This document shows positions 14,001 through 25,327 of a stretch of DNA of 64,000 bases, piece after piece; positions within the stretch are counted from its first letter, which is position 1; each line of letters starts with the position of its first letter. Under the pieces are notes generated by a model, which made no database searches, was not told where the DNA came from, and was given only the letters and a program-made list of their open reading frames with translations. The DNA comes from Brachypodius melanocephalos (taxonomy: Eukaryota; Chordata; Aves; Passeriformes; Pycnonotidae): the NCBI GenBank assembly GCA_013398615.1, contig VZSR01003807.1:21948837-22012836 (forward strand), written 5' to 3'. The position numbers and the translations under genes are program-made.

Positions 14001-15580
14001 TTCTTCTGTATTGATACATAGAAAGTTTAATATTCCAAATTAAATTAGTGAAATGCACTGTTTCATGTTAAAGCTCCTCTAACAGCAGAAAAAGACACTT
14101 TTTTCTCAATAAGTTGCATCTTCAAGCGCTGGTTGTGCTATAAAACCTTTCCAGCTTCACAGACATTCACAACACGGAGAAGAGATTTTTAATTCACTGC
14201 TTTCATAAGAAACTGACAGTAACAATAGTTGAGTAGGAAGGGTAAAAATGTCCTAAACTTAATACAAATTAGGAGAAATTAAATTGTCACATACCAGAAA
14301 AGGTATGAAAAGCATAACAATGCAGAGCTATATTTAATTTCCAAATAATAGAACATATCAGTAACCATAGAGTGTTATCCTTCTATATATTTGACCACAT
14401 CAGTACTGATTTTCTTCCGGAAATAGACCAAACAAGCAAGAGAGGGAGATCAAGACGTGTCTGTCCAAACTGATCTCCCCCCAGTCAGTGACATCTTCGA
14501 TCTGACGCCTTCTGGAAGTCTTAGTGGAAAGGAAGGGGCCAGAGGCAGGTGGCTGCAAACTGCTTTCAGCAAGAACAGAAAACATAGTCTGAATGTGTCT
14601 TACCATATTTAAGAAGAATTTAGTAATGTATGTGATTGTTGAAAGGTCGAGGTTAGGAGAGCGGCTTGAATTCAATTATGGAAAAAGACATAAAATGGAG
14701 TGGAGCTATAAAAGGATGAGGTAGGGTGAATTTAAAATCAACCAAACTAGGCAGGTAGAAATCTGAACAGAAACATGTTCATTTCCATGTGACTGGGATA
14801 TTGGGAAGGTAAAACAAGCCCCACGTGATTAGAAAGTGTAGTCCCACCAACTCACTTGGAGGAGAGGAAGTTCATGTCTGGTGGCTGATATCGATATGGG
14901 TCCCCATCGTCTGAGAGGTGCTGAGCAAATCCACAGGCAGCTCAGGATCATGTGGGCTTGGGCAGCTTTTCCTGTGAGATTAGCAGAAGTTGAAGGCTGC
15001 TCCAAGGTCTTGTGGCAGATACCCAGCTAGGTCTGGGTAGGTTTGTGCAGTAACAGGTGGTATGGACTGGCATTCAGACTGTCCCCTGTGTCTCTCTGTG
15101 ATGTGCTTGAGCTCCTCCACAGCTTCATCTTCAGGGTGTAGACACGTGGATAACCTCCACTCATGTTTGTGGTTAGGCAGTATCCAAACAGAAGTTCTTA
15201 GTGTTGTTTAATACCAACCAAACGGTTGGACTTAAGCACTCAGGAAGGTGTTGCTGGCAAAGGTGAAATGGATGCAGGAATGGGATGGTTTCCAGCTGAG
15301 TGCCTGCCTGAAGGACGCTGAGGGTGTGCGGCAGTTTTCCGGCAGCTGAGATGTTAGCCCTGGTAATTTACTTATTCCATGAATATGATCTCACCATGCA
15401 GTCAGAACTCATAATGCCTGCATGCTGTTTTACAGTGCTGTAATGGGATAGTGATGCTGAAGACATGCATTTATTTTGTCATTGTGAACCATATGCAAAA
15501 TATCACCTACAGAAATATTTTTCCAATTATATGAACCTATGCTAACACATTGCGATTTTAATGCTGCTTTCACAATACAG
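11073..15580 (+). other. TRDN: TRDN intron, 4.5 kb
   Basis: Intron between the 48-nt and 45-nt exons. It holds a perfect 15-bp inverted repeat at 11774-11811, listed separately. A GC-richer stretch at about 14850-15360 has no open frame or family I recognise. The rest is unremarkable AT-rich sequence. Confidence 0.8.
11774..11811. repeat. perfect 15-bp inverted repeat, 8-base loop
   Basis: Left arm TTTCCAGTCCCCACT (11774-11788), loop CCAGAAGC, right arm AGTGGGGACTGGAAA (11797-11811). The pairing can extend by a wobble and a GC pair. It is GC-rich for its surroundings and lies in a TRDN intron. Its function is unknown. Confidence 0.9.
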
Positions 15581-15625
15581 AGGAGAAAATGAAACAACAA
15601 AAGACAACTCCCACTGAGAAGTCAG
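15581..15625 (+). CDS. TRDN: triadin exon, 45 nt (EEKMKQQKTTPTEKS)
   Basis: The acceptor is TTTCACAATACAG and the donor GTAAGA, with phase 1 at both ends. G from the previous exon plus AG gives Glu, and the exon reads EEKMKQQKTTPTEKS. This matches EEKVLKQVKAVTIEKT of human triadin (from memory) at the corresponding place, with one residue fewer. It is luminal, highly charged and low in hydrophobic residues. It follows a 4.5 kb intron and precedes an 18-nt exon. Confidence 0.92.
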
Positions 15626-17801
15626 GTAAGAATAAGTGATTCTCTCCTGATTCATGGAGGGGGATGGGGGTATTAAACACTATTCAGCACTTGTCTAGTT
15701 TAGTATATTTGCACTGCAATATTTTTTACAGTATTTTGAAATACGTAACTGATAACAAAGCAAAACCGGCAGAGCAGCAATTGCAGCTTCAGCTCTACTA
15801 GGAATTGTCTTTCCAATGATGAAGAGAGGTGGAGGCCTTTCAGCTCCTTAGCTGCTTGTTCCAGCCTCTCATCAGCCAGAGCTGGGCTACTGAAATGAGG
15901 TGTAGCTGTAAATCAAACCTCTGAAGGGATCCCAAATATCAGGATAAATTACAAAATGGATTAGGACTTTGGATCAGTCTCATGGAGAACATGTTTTTGG
16001 GACTAAATTCCAAATTTTAGAGTCTTTTTTTTAATTTTTTTTTTTTAGTGTGATGCTGACAGGGGGAAAAAAATCAAGTAATAATGAGTGTTCTAGAAGC
16101 TGTGAAGAGTCAGCCAAGGAATGAGAACATTCTCATCATTGCTGACAGTCAACACAAGGCTATCTAAACCTTAGGGGTTTAAATGCTGTGCATCCTCGCA
16201 CATATATAAGAGTATATTTTCTCTTCTTTCTGTATCTAACTTTTACAATTTGTCCTCTTTTGTCTTCTGTAGCCCAGGCAAAGCCAGCAAGTATGTGATT
16301 CTTACCCTAATCGGAAGAAATCCTGCAAATTTTTGGATTTGTGTGCCTTTTTTCACTTTTACATAAAGGAAACATACCCTTGGCAATTTTTGCTTAAAAT
16401 TATAGTGTCTTTATCACCACGGCTTCCATTCCATTTAACATACTGTCTTGTCATTGCTATTTAAAAGTCCATTTGGCATAACAAGTTGCTTGAGTGAGGG
16501 AGTGAATTCACTCTATGTTTCCACATCAAAAGTCCCAACAACAAAAATTCCTATAGGAGTTAAAAGTCTTTTAAAAAATCACTAGTAAAAATTACCTGTG
16601 TTGAATAAATGCTCCTGCTAAGTTAATAAAAGAAAAATAGAAATTAATTTAATATAACTGCATCTTGAATTCTTCTCAGTCAAAAAGAACTCAAGAAAGA
16701 GTCCATACCTAAACTTACCATACAGCCTGCTTATGGAAAATCACAGCCTGATTTTCTGTACCTCTGACACCTTCAGAATGCAGATTAAACTACAGTAATA
16801 GTAATAATTGAAACTGTCAATTATTTCCCCTAACAGTCTAATGATCAAAAATAGTGCAGATATGGGAAATTAATCACTCTTCACTGAACCAATTTTTCAT
16901 TCATGCTTCCTAAACCTGTTTCCTATTTGAAATTCCATATGTTGCCTTCATCTCAACATTTCTCAACTTGTCTCCCCACCTGAAATCACAATTGCTAGGA
17001 GTTCAATTGTTCATCTGAGTAGCAGAAATGCTGAGGCATATTGCCCTTTTTTCAGAGGCCATTCACATTTTTAGCACTTTCCACTTTACAGCATGTTTTT
17101 GAGTCCTCATTTCTCAAAAGGAAAATGATGTACAATCCTTAAGCTGTAGGAAACATCACCTGGAAACAAGATGACAGCAGAGCTGTCCATTGATTCCATA
17201 GCCCTAAAATGTAATTTGGCCACAGTTTCCATTGCATAGTTGCTACTGTGCTATGAGATCGGCAAGCCGGCATGTGGAGATGAGATGCATTTTCCACACG
17301 TAAATATAATTTATTCATATGTAATAGTATGTGTCCAAGACTTTGAGGATTCAGTTTGAGTATATCTGAATCAAGAACAAACGATGATTGAATGGTTGCT
17401 GAGTTTACTCTGCACTTTCCTTTCCAATGATAAAAAATTGAAAATAGATAAAAATTACATTTAAGAAATTATAGGACATCCTAGCAACTTCTTCCCTAAG
17501 ATGCATGCATGACTCTTAGTAGCATTAATAGTCACTATATTTGTGAATATGTGCAGTACTAATGAGCTTTGCTATTTTGTGGCAGATCCCTCAGTAGATA
17601 ATCTTTTAGTAATTATTCATTTGTGGGGTTTTTATTCAAAATAACAGCATGAAACAAGAGAAAGGAAATGTTTAATCCTGAAAAACATACAAACATACAT
17701 GCAATCCTTCTTACCAAAAAAAAATCCAAAAAACACCACCAGTGCAAAATGTATGTTACAAACACTACGAGAATTTCATTATACTCTTGGCTTTTTTCTA
17801 G
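15626..17801 (+). other. TRDN: two TRDN introns around the 18-nt microexon
   Basis: Introns of 647 and 1511 bases flank the microexon at 16273-16290. T-runs at about 16026-16046 are simple sequence. Nothing else is recognised. Confidence 0.75.
16273..16290 (+). CDS. TRDN: triadin microexon, 18 nt (AQAKPA)
   Basis: This microexon has acceptor TTGTCTTCTGTAG and donor GTATGT, and is phase 1 at both ends. It encodes AQAKPA, with the last A starting the Lys codon completed by the exon at 17802. It corresponds to the AKPKP-type segment that follows EKT in human triadin. It is too small to call alone; the phase, both splice sites and position between two confident exons support it. Skipping it would leave the frame intact. 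Confidence 0.82.
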
Positions 17802-17849
17802 AGCATGAAGTAGTCAGACATGAAAAAGATGTTCACCTTACAAAACCAG
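17802..17849 (+). CDS. TRDN: triadin exon, 48 nt (KHEVVRHEKDVHLTKP)
   Basis: The acceptor is CTTTTTTCTAG and the donor GTAAGC, with phase 1 at both ends. The peptide is KHEVVRHEKDVHLTKP. It occupies the position of the EHREREPPSIKTDKP segment of human triadin. It is also clearly homologous to the window's own exon at 11025-11072, with identical length, phase, first eight bases and KP ending, which indicates an exon duplication. The high Lys/His/Glu content fits the sarcoplasmic-reticulum luminal tail. Confidence 0.92.
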
Positions 17850-18076
17850 GTAAGCGCTCCTGCATTTTATTTTGCATATTTATTTTGAAAATGTTATTTA
17901 AAGAAATAGTGAAATACAATTGCATATGACAAATGTCAAAACCATGGCCCTGGGATCCATTTTAATGTATAGAATTGTCCTGACACGCCTTATCACAAAC
18001 TAAATAGCACAGAACATAGTTGTAATGCTGGTTGTTATTTTAAGATATGGATATATGTATATATCAAAGGTCAGAT

Positions 18077-18099
18077 TTCTGCTTCTGACAGAAGCAGAA
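18077..18099. repeat. perfect 10-bp inverted repeat, 3-base loop
   Basis: TTCTGCTTCT and AGAAGCAGAA flank GAC, inside a TRDN intron. Possibly chance. Confidence 0.8.
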
Positions 18100-18728
18100 T
18101 TCCATTGATGTCAAAGGCATATGTCAGCAAAGAATTTGAACTGCTTTCTGAAACTTCTTTAAATGGCTCCATCTTGCTAATTATTTGTGGGGTTTTGCCT
18201 TTTTTTTCGGACTTCACAAAAGGGTTAGCCTCCCAGGATGAGCAGTACTTTAATTTTCATCCATGGCAGGTATCATATAATATATTATTCAGATCTTGAT
18301 CTGGCATTATCCATCATCCGTGGTAAATGTCTCTATCATAGCTCATGCACAGTCTCACTTGTACAAGACAGAGCAAAATTGATGCTGGTGTAGGAAGGAG
18401 CATTGTTCAGTTTCACTGTGGACTATCATCAGGAGTTTAAAAATGTCTGCTCCTTGCTTCTTCATGGAAGGAAATAAGTGAAGAATTAATATTTTTACTG
18501 TTAATATTAGTCATCTTTAACTCTAGCAAAACAATTACAGTCTGTAAATAAGAACATTCCTACTATTAACATTCATTTTTAGATTGTTATTAATCACTGT
18601 GAGATCAGTAAAAAATATGTTCTGATATGCAGAAACATATAGAAAAAATACAACCATTCTCTGCCATAACTATATTATGCTGAACCTGACTGTTTTGACC
18701 ATTTTTCTTTCCTCTTTTTACTTCCCAG

Positions 18729-18749
18729 TCAAACCGAAAAACACTGCAA
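18729..18749 (+). CDS. TRDN: triadin microexon, 21 nt (VKPKNTA)
   Basis: A pyrimidine-rich tract (CTTTCCTCTTTTTACTTCCCAG) precedes this microexon and the donor is GTACGT. It is phase 1 at both ends. It encodes VKPKNTA and carries an A into the next Lys codon. It corresponds to the KPKPTPK stretch of human triadin. Like the 18-nt exon at 16273, it follows a KP-ending 48-nt-type exon region and is basic and proline-containing. Confidence comes from splice signals and in-frame continuity. Confidence 0.82.
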
Positions 18750-21700
18750 GTACGTTCAACAATTAATATCTTGTGGAATATAAACCTTCTTTTCAGATGC
18801 ATGCTCTCTCAATTTGTTTTTTTTTGCAATTTTGTCATGCTACATAAAGCTATTTTCTTTTCTATACTAAAGATACTCTTGTATTCTGTCTGCTTACTAA
18901 CAGCCAAACACAACAAAACCAAGCACATTTATAAAGCAACAATGTGAAGCTGCAGGATTCAAACTCTGCTTGCAATTTTTACTGCCTAAAAAATAATGTA
19001 AATTACATTAGTAGCAAAACTGATACTCTGGTGGTTTTAGATGAGTGTAGATGTATAATTAATATTTATGCAAATATATTGTTTACTGAAAATAAAATAG
19101 TATGTAGCATTACTGAATTAGACAACCCTTTCCTTACTTCTTTTACCATTTGGAAATTACTTACATCATTAATTCACTAAGCACGTTGTTGGCCTTGTTC
19201 AAATAAAAGCTTTCTTTAATAAAAAAACTAAATTAGATTAAAGAAGAGAAAGGAATAGTTCCAATTTAGATTAATTTTAAGGAGGATTCAAGAGGAATTT
19301 GTCACATCGCAAAAACTTCCACTGAAGTCATGGGATAATGTCCTTTTTAAGGTCATTTTTAAGGAAGGTTTCTGAACAGATGAAGGCTGGGATCTGTGCT
19401 TATTGTGGCAAGTCATTACACATTACATACTGCAAAGCATGGCCAGACAAGGATCAGAAGGACAGTGTTTGTACTGCGTGCTTTGAATTGTGAAAATGCT
19501 GAAGTATGGACCTTCACAGATGAATTAGTTGTTGCCTCTTTGGCACAGGACCTGTGTTTTCTCTTTGGTGCTGTGCCTGGCACACCAAGACTCAACCATG
19601 TGTTATTCTAATGGAAAGCAAGCTGAGCACAGGGCAAGGCAAAATGATTCACTTAAACTTCCCAGAGCAGTCACCTGTGATAGGTGCTTAGAGAGGATGA
19701 ACACTGCTCTTAAACACCTGTAAGAAAACAGTGTTACTCTGAACCCCAGATTTAAAGTGAAAGTGTGAGCACAAGCCATCTGAAGTGTGCTTACACTGAA
19801 GGTTCTCCTTCAGCCCTGAACTGCAATGTTCCATTTTCGAGTTATTATTGCAAAATTATTGTCTCCTGTGAGGCTATCCATGGGCTCATTTCCATTTTTG
19901 ACGGCATTTTAAAAAAATTTTGCTCTGTTTAATTCTATTATTCACTTTTGTTCAGTCTTGTTTTCACCAGATCTGTTCACTGACATGTACTGTCTTCTGC
20001 AGTGATTTATCTGAGAGATCCAGTGATGGCACTCACTGCTGTTAGAGGCTCATCACAGATTTAATTAACTAATTCCTTATGCTTTCATCACAAAAAAACC
20101 CCACTGTTTCCAATGCTTTTATATCAAGAGCTATATTACCCTGTTATACTGTGAATACAAAGAATAGCCAGGATATTTTCTCTTGACCTTTGCAGAGGGA
20201 TGTTTGTATCACATTCTTGAGCTTATATTCTGCTGCTTGAAATTATTATAAAGGTTATCAGTGCCTTTAGAAAAACAATAAGAAAAAAAAAAGAAAAATA
20301 AAAAGAAAGGAAAATAGCTACAAGCAGACCTATGGTCATTTACAAAAATAATTCTCTATACACTGCACCTTTTTGAGCAAACCATCCTTGAATAGATCTA
20401 GCTTAAGATTTTAAACACCAGACCTATCTATTTTAAAGTGATTTTCTCCACTTAAAGGAGAACACTTAATTGGATCACTGCCTTCTTTATTTACAGAAGT
20501 CTATCTAGCTCTGCTTCATGTATTTCTTAGCCAGGTGTACAGTGCATTTACCATAACATGGACAGAGCTATTCTGTAATTCAGTTATGAGATGTGGTAAT
20601 GGACAAAAAATACCCACTGATTTTGGAGTTCAGGTCCAGTGGGAACGTAAAATAAATTAATATATTTATCCTGGGCTGAATTCATTCCCACATTGTATCT
20701 TGTTCAGTTTTACTCTGAAAGCAAATGTGGTTTAAGTTAGTAAAGAAATTGGATCATTAGGAAATGCATCTACAAACAGAAAAACAAGACTGAGTTTGAA
20801 AACTACCCAAATTAACCACACATGCCATTTCATAGTAGCAACTCCCTGCCATGACCTAACCTGGCAGGCAGGTATACACCACACAGCCACTCACTCAATT
20901 TTAAAAGCAATTGGTAAATCATCTTATTTTTCACTATTTCTGTTTTAGTGTACAGGAGGGTCTTTGGCAGCCATTGACCATATATCAAACTTGAACCTGT
21001 AATGGAACAGGATTTACTCCCTGTATACTGACCAAAGACTCACAAATTGTGAGACATTACCTTGAACAGAAAACAAAGCTGGTGACAGACCTTACACATG
21101 CAGAAACACCAAACTGTATTTGGCAGTCAAGAGGAAAAACATACAGGCTGATATTTCAAAAAGATCCTAGGAACTAGCAAATTAAATTCCCACTTTGGTT
21201 TATGATGGAAGTGCCATAGTAGGGGTAATACATTTCCCAATATTCTCAGAGTAAGTGGAAGTTCGTTGGGGCATTGAGAGGAGGGAATGGCTCTTACATC
21301 TCATGCAAGAGATGGTCAGAGCAACTGCCCTGCAGGTCAAGAGTCTCCTCATACCTGACTGTCTAAGGAAATCAATCAATCCTGAATTAGAGTACAGGCA
21401 AATAACTGGGCCCATCCAAATCCCTCAGAGAGATATCCCCTCACTTAACAAGTGGGAGCATGAAATCCTTTCCTAGATTTAGCATCTCAGAAAAAATCTT
21501 TGTTTTTTCTTCTGAAAATGAAAAAACATATTAATTATTCCATGGGTCACAATGCAGTAATGCATCATCTTTCAGAAGCTATGAGCAAGATCATAAACAA
21601 AAAGGTAAATATTAAAGAACTTTAGCCTGTGAGCATTTAATAGCAGTGAAAATGGCCTTTGTTGAATGCCCATGGTGCCTAAGAATTGAGCACTGACATT

Positions 21701-22732
21701 TACAGGTCTCCTTATGGGCCAAGACTTGAGTCAAAGTTTCCTGGGATGTGTTAGGGAAAATGATGCTTAATTGCTCAGTCTTCCTGATGAAAAAGCATTG
21801 ACTGAAACATTTTCATCTTGGTGTGAGTCCATGTTCATCTGAAGCCGAAACTCGGCAGGAAGAAAGTACAGAGATAACTAAGTCAAAGGAAAACTCTTAA
21901 ATGCTTTGTGATCTCATTCCCTTTTTGTCCTTCTCTAAGTTCAGGAAAAGAGGCTTTGCTTGGGTAGCAAGGTCATTCATTGTCTCTCAAATTGTATTCT
22001 TACATAAAACTGGGACTAATGAAGTAGTGATGGGGAAAAAAGTTATTGGATTCAAAATGACAATGTAATTAATTTCTTTGATTTAAAATGTGTGATGATG
22101 ATTTACACCAGAGATTTTCTATCTGTTGGATTGACCAATCTTCATCAATTATTCTGGGTATTATAATAGCACAGGAATATATTCTTCTTTTGTGCTAGTT
22201 GGTGTGGAAAGATATAATCAAAATCCCTCAAGAGATTTTATTCTTTGAAGGCAAGTCTAACTACTGGTGTGGGAGAAACACTTAGGGGTCAATGCCAGCT
22301 ATTCAAGGTCAGTGTCAGTCTTTGGTTGGGAGGTGTGGACCATAGGAAAAGAGAAGTAACAAACTGAATACATTTATTTGGAAAATAGCATAGTCAGCTA
22401 TAACCTTGAAAGCACACTTAAAAATAAGTCTCTTTAAATCCTTGCTTGCTGGAAAGCTTTGATTGATACAATGTTTGCATTTGCAGGAATCATTGCATGC
22501 TGGATTATAGCACTTCAAAGAATGAGACTTTTAGCTTTCAGTGTGAAATTCTTCATACACGCCCATTGTTAAGCCACATTTGTTTGTAAATTAATACCCT
22601 GCAGAAAAGTTGCAGATGAAAGAGATCTGTTTAAATGTTTGCTTGCCCTGAAAAAACATGGTACTGAAATTCTTGTTCTTTTCCTTCCCTTCCCCGCCTG
22701 CTTCCTCTTCATTACTGGTTATTTTCCTGGAG

Positions 22733-22759
22733 AGCCAACAGCTGAAATCCCAACATCAG
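22733..22759 (+). CDS. TRDN: triadin exon, 27 nt (KPTAEIPTS)
   Basis: A long C/T-rich tract (about 22676-22728) leads to the acceptor TTTTCCTGGAG, and the donor is GTAAAT. An alternative reading shifted by two bases meets an in-frame TGA, so the AG at 22731-22732 is chosen. The peptide KPTAEIPTS matches KGTSEVTES of human triadin by position and by the T-x-E-x-x-x-S pattern. It is phase 1 at both ends. It lies 4.0 kb after the previous exon. Confidence 0.83.
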
Positions 22760-23803
22760 GTAAATATTACATTTTTCTAGTATGCCTCATGGAAAGAACT
22801 AATGAACATAGCAGTGTTGATTAATGCATGCTACTCATCAGCAAGGCACAGTGATAATGTAAAGCAGCTTGGGTGAAGTGACAGCACTGCAGCTACACAG
22901 GTCTCTACCACAGGCTCTTCTTTTCATCTGGTTATGTGATATTCACTGTCCACCTTCTGCAGCATGTTTTGGTGAGGTAGACACAGGTGATCCTCACTAA
23001 AAGAGATGGTGTGACTCAGGTGACACATGCACCAGGGGACCCTGAAGAAGGCATTATTACAGCTGGTTGGAGGATGCAAAGTGCAGATGACCCATTTGAA
23101 GGCAGCTATTTATTCTGCTGTAGTCAACAGGGAATACTGAAATGGGCTCAGGTGCCTGAAGTGATATACTCTGCTTAATTGTGACTGCCTTGTTAAATGG
23201 AGTCACAGACCAAATGCATTTGCAGTTGGGGAGAAAAGATGTGGGAAAGGAAACAGCACATGCTCTAAGTGAATGTAGACTATGAAAAACACCTGTCAAT
23301 AAAATTAATCACAATCTATTGCTGCAGGACCTCTGAATGGTCACTATGGCTGTTCCAAAGGTCCATCTAGCTCCATATCCTGGAGTTTTTGTGTATTTCT
23401 CTCAGCTATTTGAGATCACTCTGGGAAAGAGTAAGAAGCAAACAATGGGCAGAGGCCTTCCCTAATGTATTTTGGCCACAAACAAACAGGTAAATCTGGC
23501 AGCAGTTAGGGGATTACAGAATTCAAATGCTGAAGTCTTTATCAGGATTTTCTAAACTGCTCTGCAGCCAGCAATATTCAAACAATATCGAACAACTCTA
23601 CACAAAGCCCAGAACTGCTGCTGTCACTAAGTGTAGCAGGCACTGTTGCAATATTACAGACATTGTCAACATGCCATGAGAAACCACAGCAATTCTTCCA
23701 GGGAAATTATCAGAGAGAGAATCTTTGCACCATGTACTTATTGTAAAAGCCCTGTATTTCTGATGCCTGTCACTTAATGTTATTTCTTTGCAAATCTTTC
23801 TAG

Positions 23804-23839
23804 CAACAAAAAAGCCAAAGACAACTAAGGAAAAAGAAG
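23804..23839 (+). CDS. TRDN: triadin exon, 36 nt (ATKKPKTTKEKE)
   Basis: The acceptor is CAAATCTTTCTAG and the donor GTAGGA, with phase 1 at both ends. It encodes ATKKPKTTKEKE, a typical triadin KEKE stretch, aligning with GKKKTEISEKE in human. Only 199 bases separate it from the next exon, the shortest intron seen here. The residues would lie in the sarcoplasmic-reticulum lumen. Confidence 0.92.
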
Positions 23840-24038
23840 GTAGGAATTTACTTCATTTGTTCATATATATGTAGAAGATCGCAATAAAAATGAGATTGAA
23901 AATTTGCATGTATTATCGGTTGAGACAACCCCTAAAATATCTGTGTTAATTCCCAAAGAATTTTACTTCAAAACTCTAGGTAAAATCTATTCTGCAGTGC
24001 GTTTACTGAACTTAAACTGTGCTGCTTTTTCTTTGTAG

Positions 24039-24083
24039 AAAAAACAACTGAGAAGAAACCGCTGAAAGATGAAAAAACTAAAG
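24039..24083 (+). CDS. TRDN: triadin exon, 45 nt (EKTTEKKPLKDEKTK)
   Basis: The acceptor is TGCTTTTTCTTTGTAG and the donor GTAATA, with phase 1 at both ends. It reads EKTTEKKPLKDEKTK and corresponds to SKEKADMKHLREEK in human triadin. It is one of the most strongly lysine-rich pieces in this window (6 Lys of 15). Frame and splice sites continue directly from 23839. Confidence 0.92.
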
Positions 24084-24978
24084 GTAATAAAGGGATGCAA
24101 ATCTCTGCAAACAGCAATAAAAATGCAAACAATTCAGGTTTGGGGGCTTTTATGGGATTGGAAAGAGCTGTTTTAGTCTTTCTCCACACATGCAAGTAAG
24201 CCAAAATGATGAAATTGTACATAAATCCCCAGTAATTGAATGTCTGGTGTCTCCTTTGCATATGAGCATCAAAGATTACCTCAGCACATCCAATCTGGCT
24301 GCAGCTGTGCCCTCCCTGTGACCTGTCCAGCCCCCAGCACCGGAGCCCAGGATTAGCAGTTCCCACTCAGTCTGCTCTTGTGCTCCCTGCTGAGGGAGTG
24401 CAAAGTTCATCCCAGCTTGTCTGATGCCTTAGGTCACCAGCTTCATGCTGCAAAATAACCACACTGATAACAAGAAACATTTCTTTTCCTACACCAGACT
24501 GACTTCATGATATTCTGGCTAACCTCTTGTACACAGCACTGCCTTAATTGTTCCCTTACAGTAATATGCAAATGGAGAAATTGTTTCTGCTACACCTCTA
24601 AAGATAATTAACAGCAATAAATTATAGTATTTTATTAAGGAAGTGATTGAAGTCATAAATATCTTCTTTACATTGCTTAAATGAAGTGACTTGCACATAA
24701 AATTTGTATATTGAAATCCCGAACCTCAAACGCTAACAGTGGCACTGGTGCAAGTTCACTAAACTACTGTTTGCTTATATGGTGTTGCTGGAGAGAAAAT
24801 TTATCTGTTTAAATTATTTACTAGGAGAACCAGGCTTAAAAAATCTGGTTTACAAAAATCCCTATCTGAGAGATGATTCCAAGAAGCAAATGTATTTCTT
24901 ATTGAAATTTATTTCAGTATTTTGACCTAAAACTGTAGATTAATTTATTATCTATATTTTTTTAATGTGTCCCACCAG

Positions 24979-25014
24979 TAAAAGAAGATCCACGACATCA
25001 AAACCTGACATCAG
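24979..25014 (+). CDS. TRDN: triadin exon with N-glycosylation sequon, 36 nt
   Basis: The acceptor is TGTGTCCCACCAG, preceded by a T-run, and the donor is GTACAT. It is phase 1 at both ends and encodes VKEDPRHQNLTS. It aligns with the human segment ending LQLHNVTK, so the sequon N-L-T falls where mammals have N-V-T, the position of the luminal N-linked glycan of skeletal triadin. It is the last small exon found before a 15.8 kb interval. Joining it to 40812 keeps the frame (G plus CT gives Ala). Confidence 0.87.
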
Positions 25015-25279
25015 GTACATGATTTTCTTTTATTGCAAAGGATTCAGGAAAGTTGTGGTTTGTAGTTTGGTTTTGTTTGGTTTGTTTTGGGCGGGTTTTT
25101 TGAAGGGAGATCACACTTATAATATTTTCACATTTCTAATTCAAGTCTATGGGACAAGATGTGAGACAAGCCAGGCAAATCAAATCCATAAATCTTGTTC
25201 CTGTGAAGAATGAATTCCTGAAATTGTATTGCTTTACCACTTCCTAAATTTTAAACCTATATTCATCTGATTACCTCAT

Positions 25280-25327
25280 AAAACAAGAGGTCTGTAATTA
25301 ATTAAAACAAGAGGTCTGTAATTAATT
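25280..25327 (+). repeat. perfect tandem duplication, 24 bp x 2
   Basis: Two identical 24-base units (25280-25303 and 25304-25327) begin AAAACAAGAGGTCTG and end AATTAATT. This is a recent local duplication in the last TRDN intron. Confidence 0.95.

Larger units (their letters stand above)
17850..22732 (+). other. TRDN: two TRDN introns around the 21-nt microexon
   Basis: Introns of 879 and 3983 bases flank the microexon at 18729-18749. A 10-bp perfect inverted repeat (TTCTGCTTCT, loop GAC) lies at 18077-18099. No additional exon was found. Short open frames in this span have no coding signature. Confidence 0.75.
22760..24978 (+). other. TRDN: three short TRDN introns
   Basis: Introns of 1044, 199 and 895 bases separate the exons at 22733, 23804, 24039 and 24979. 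A GC-richer patch at about 24290-24420 has no recognised identity. Confidence 0.8.
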
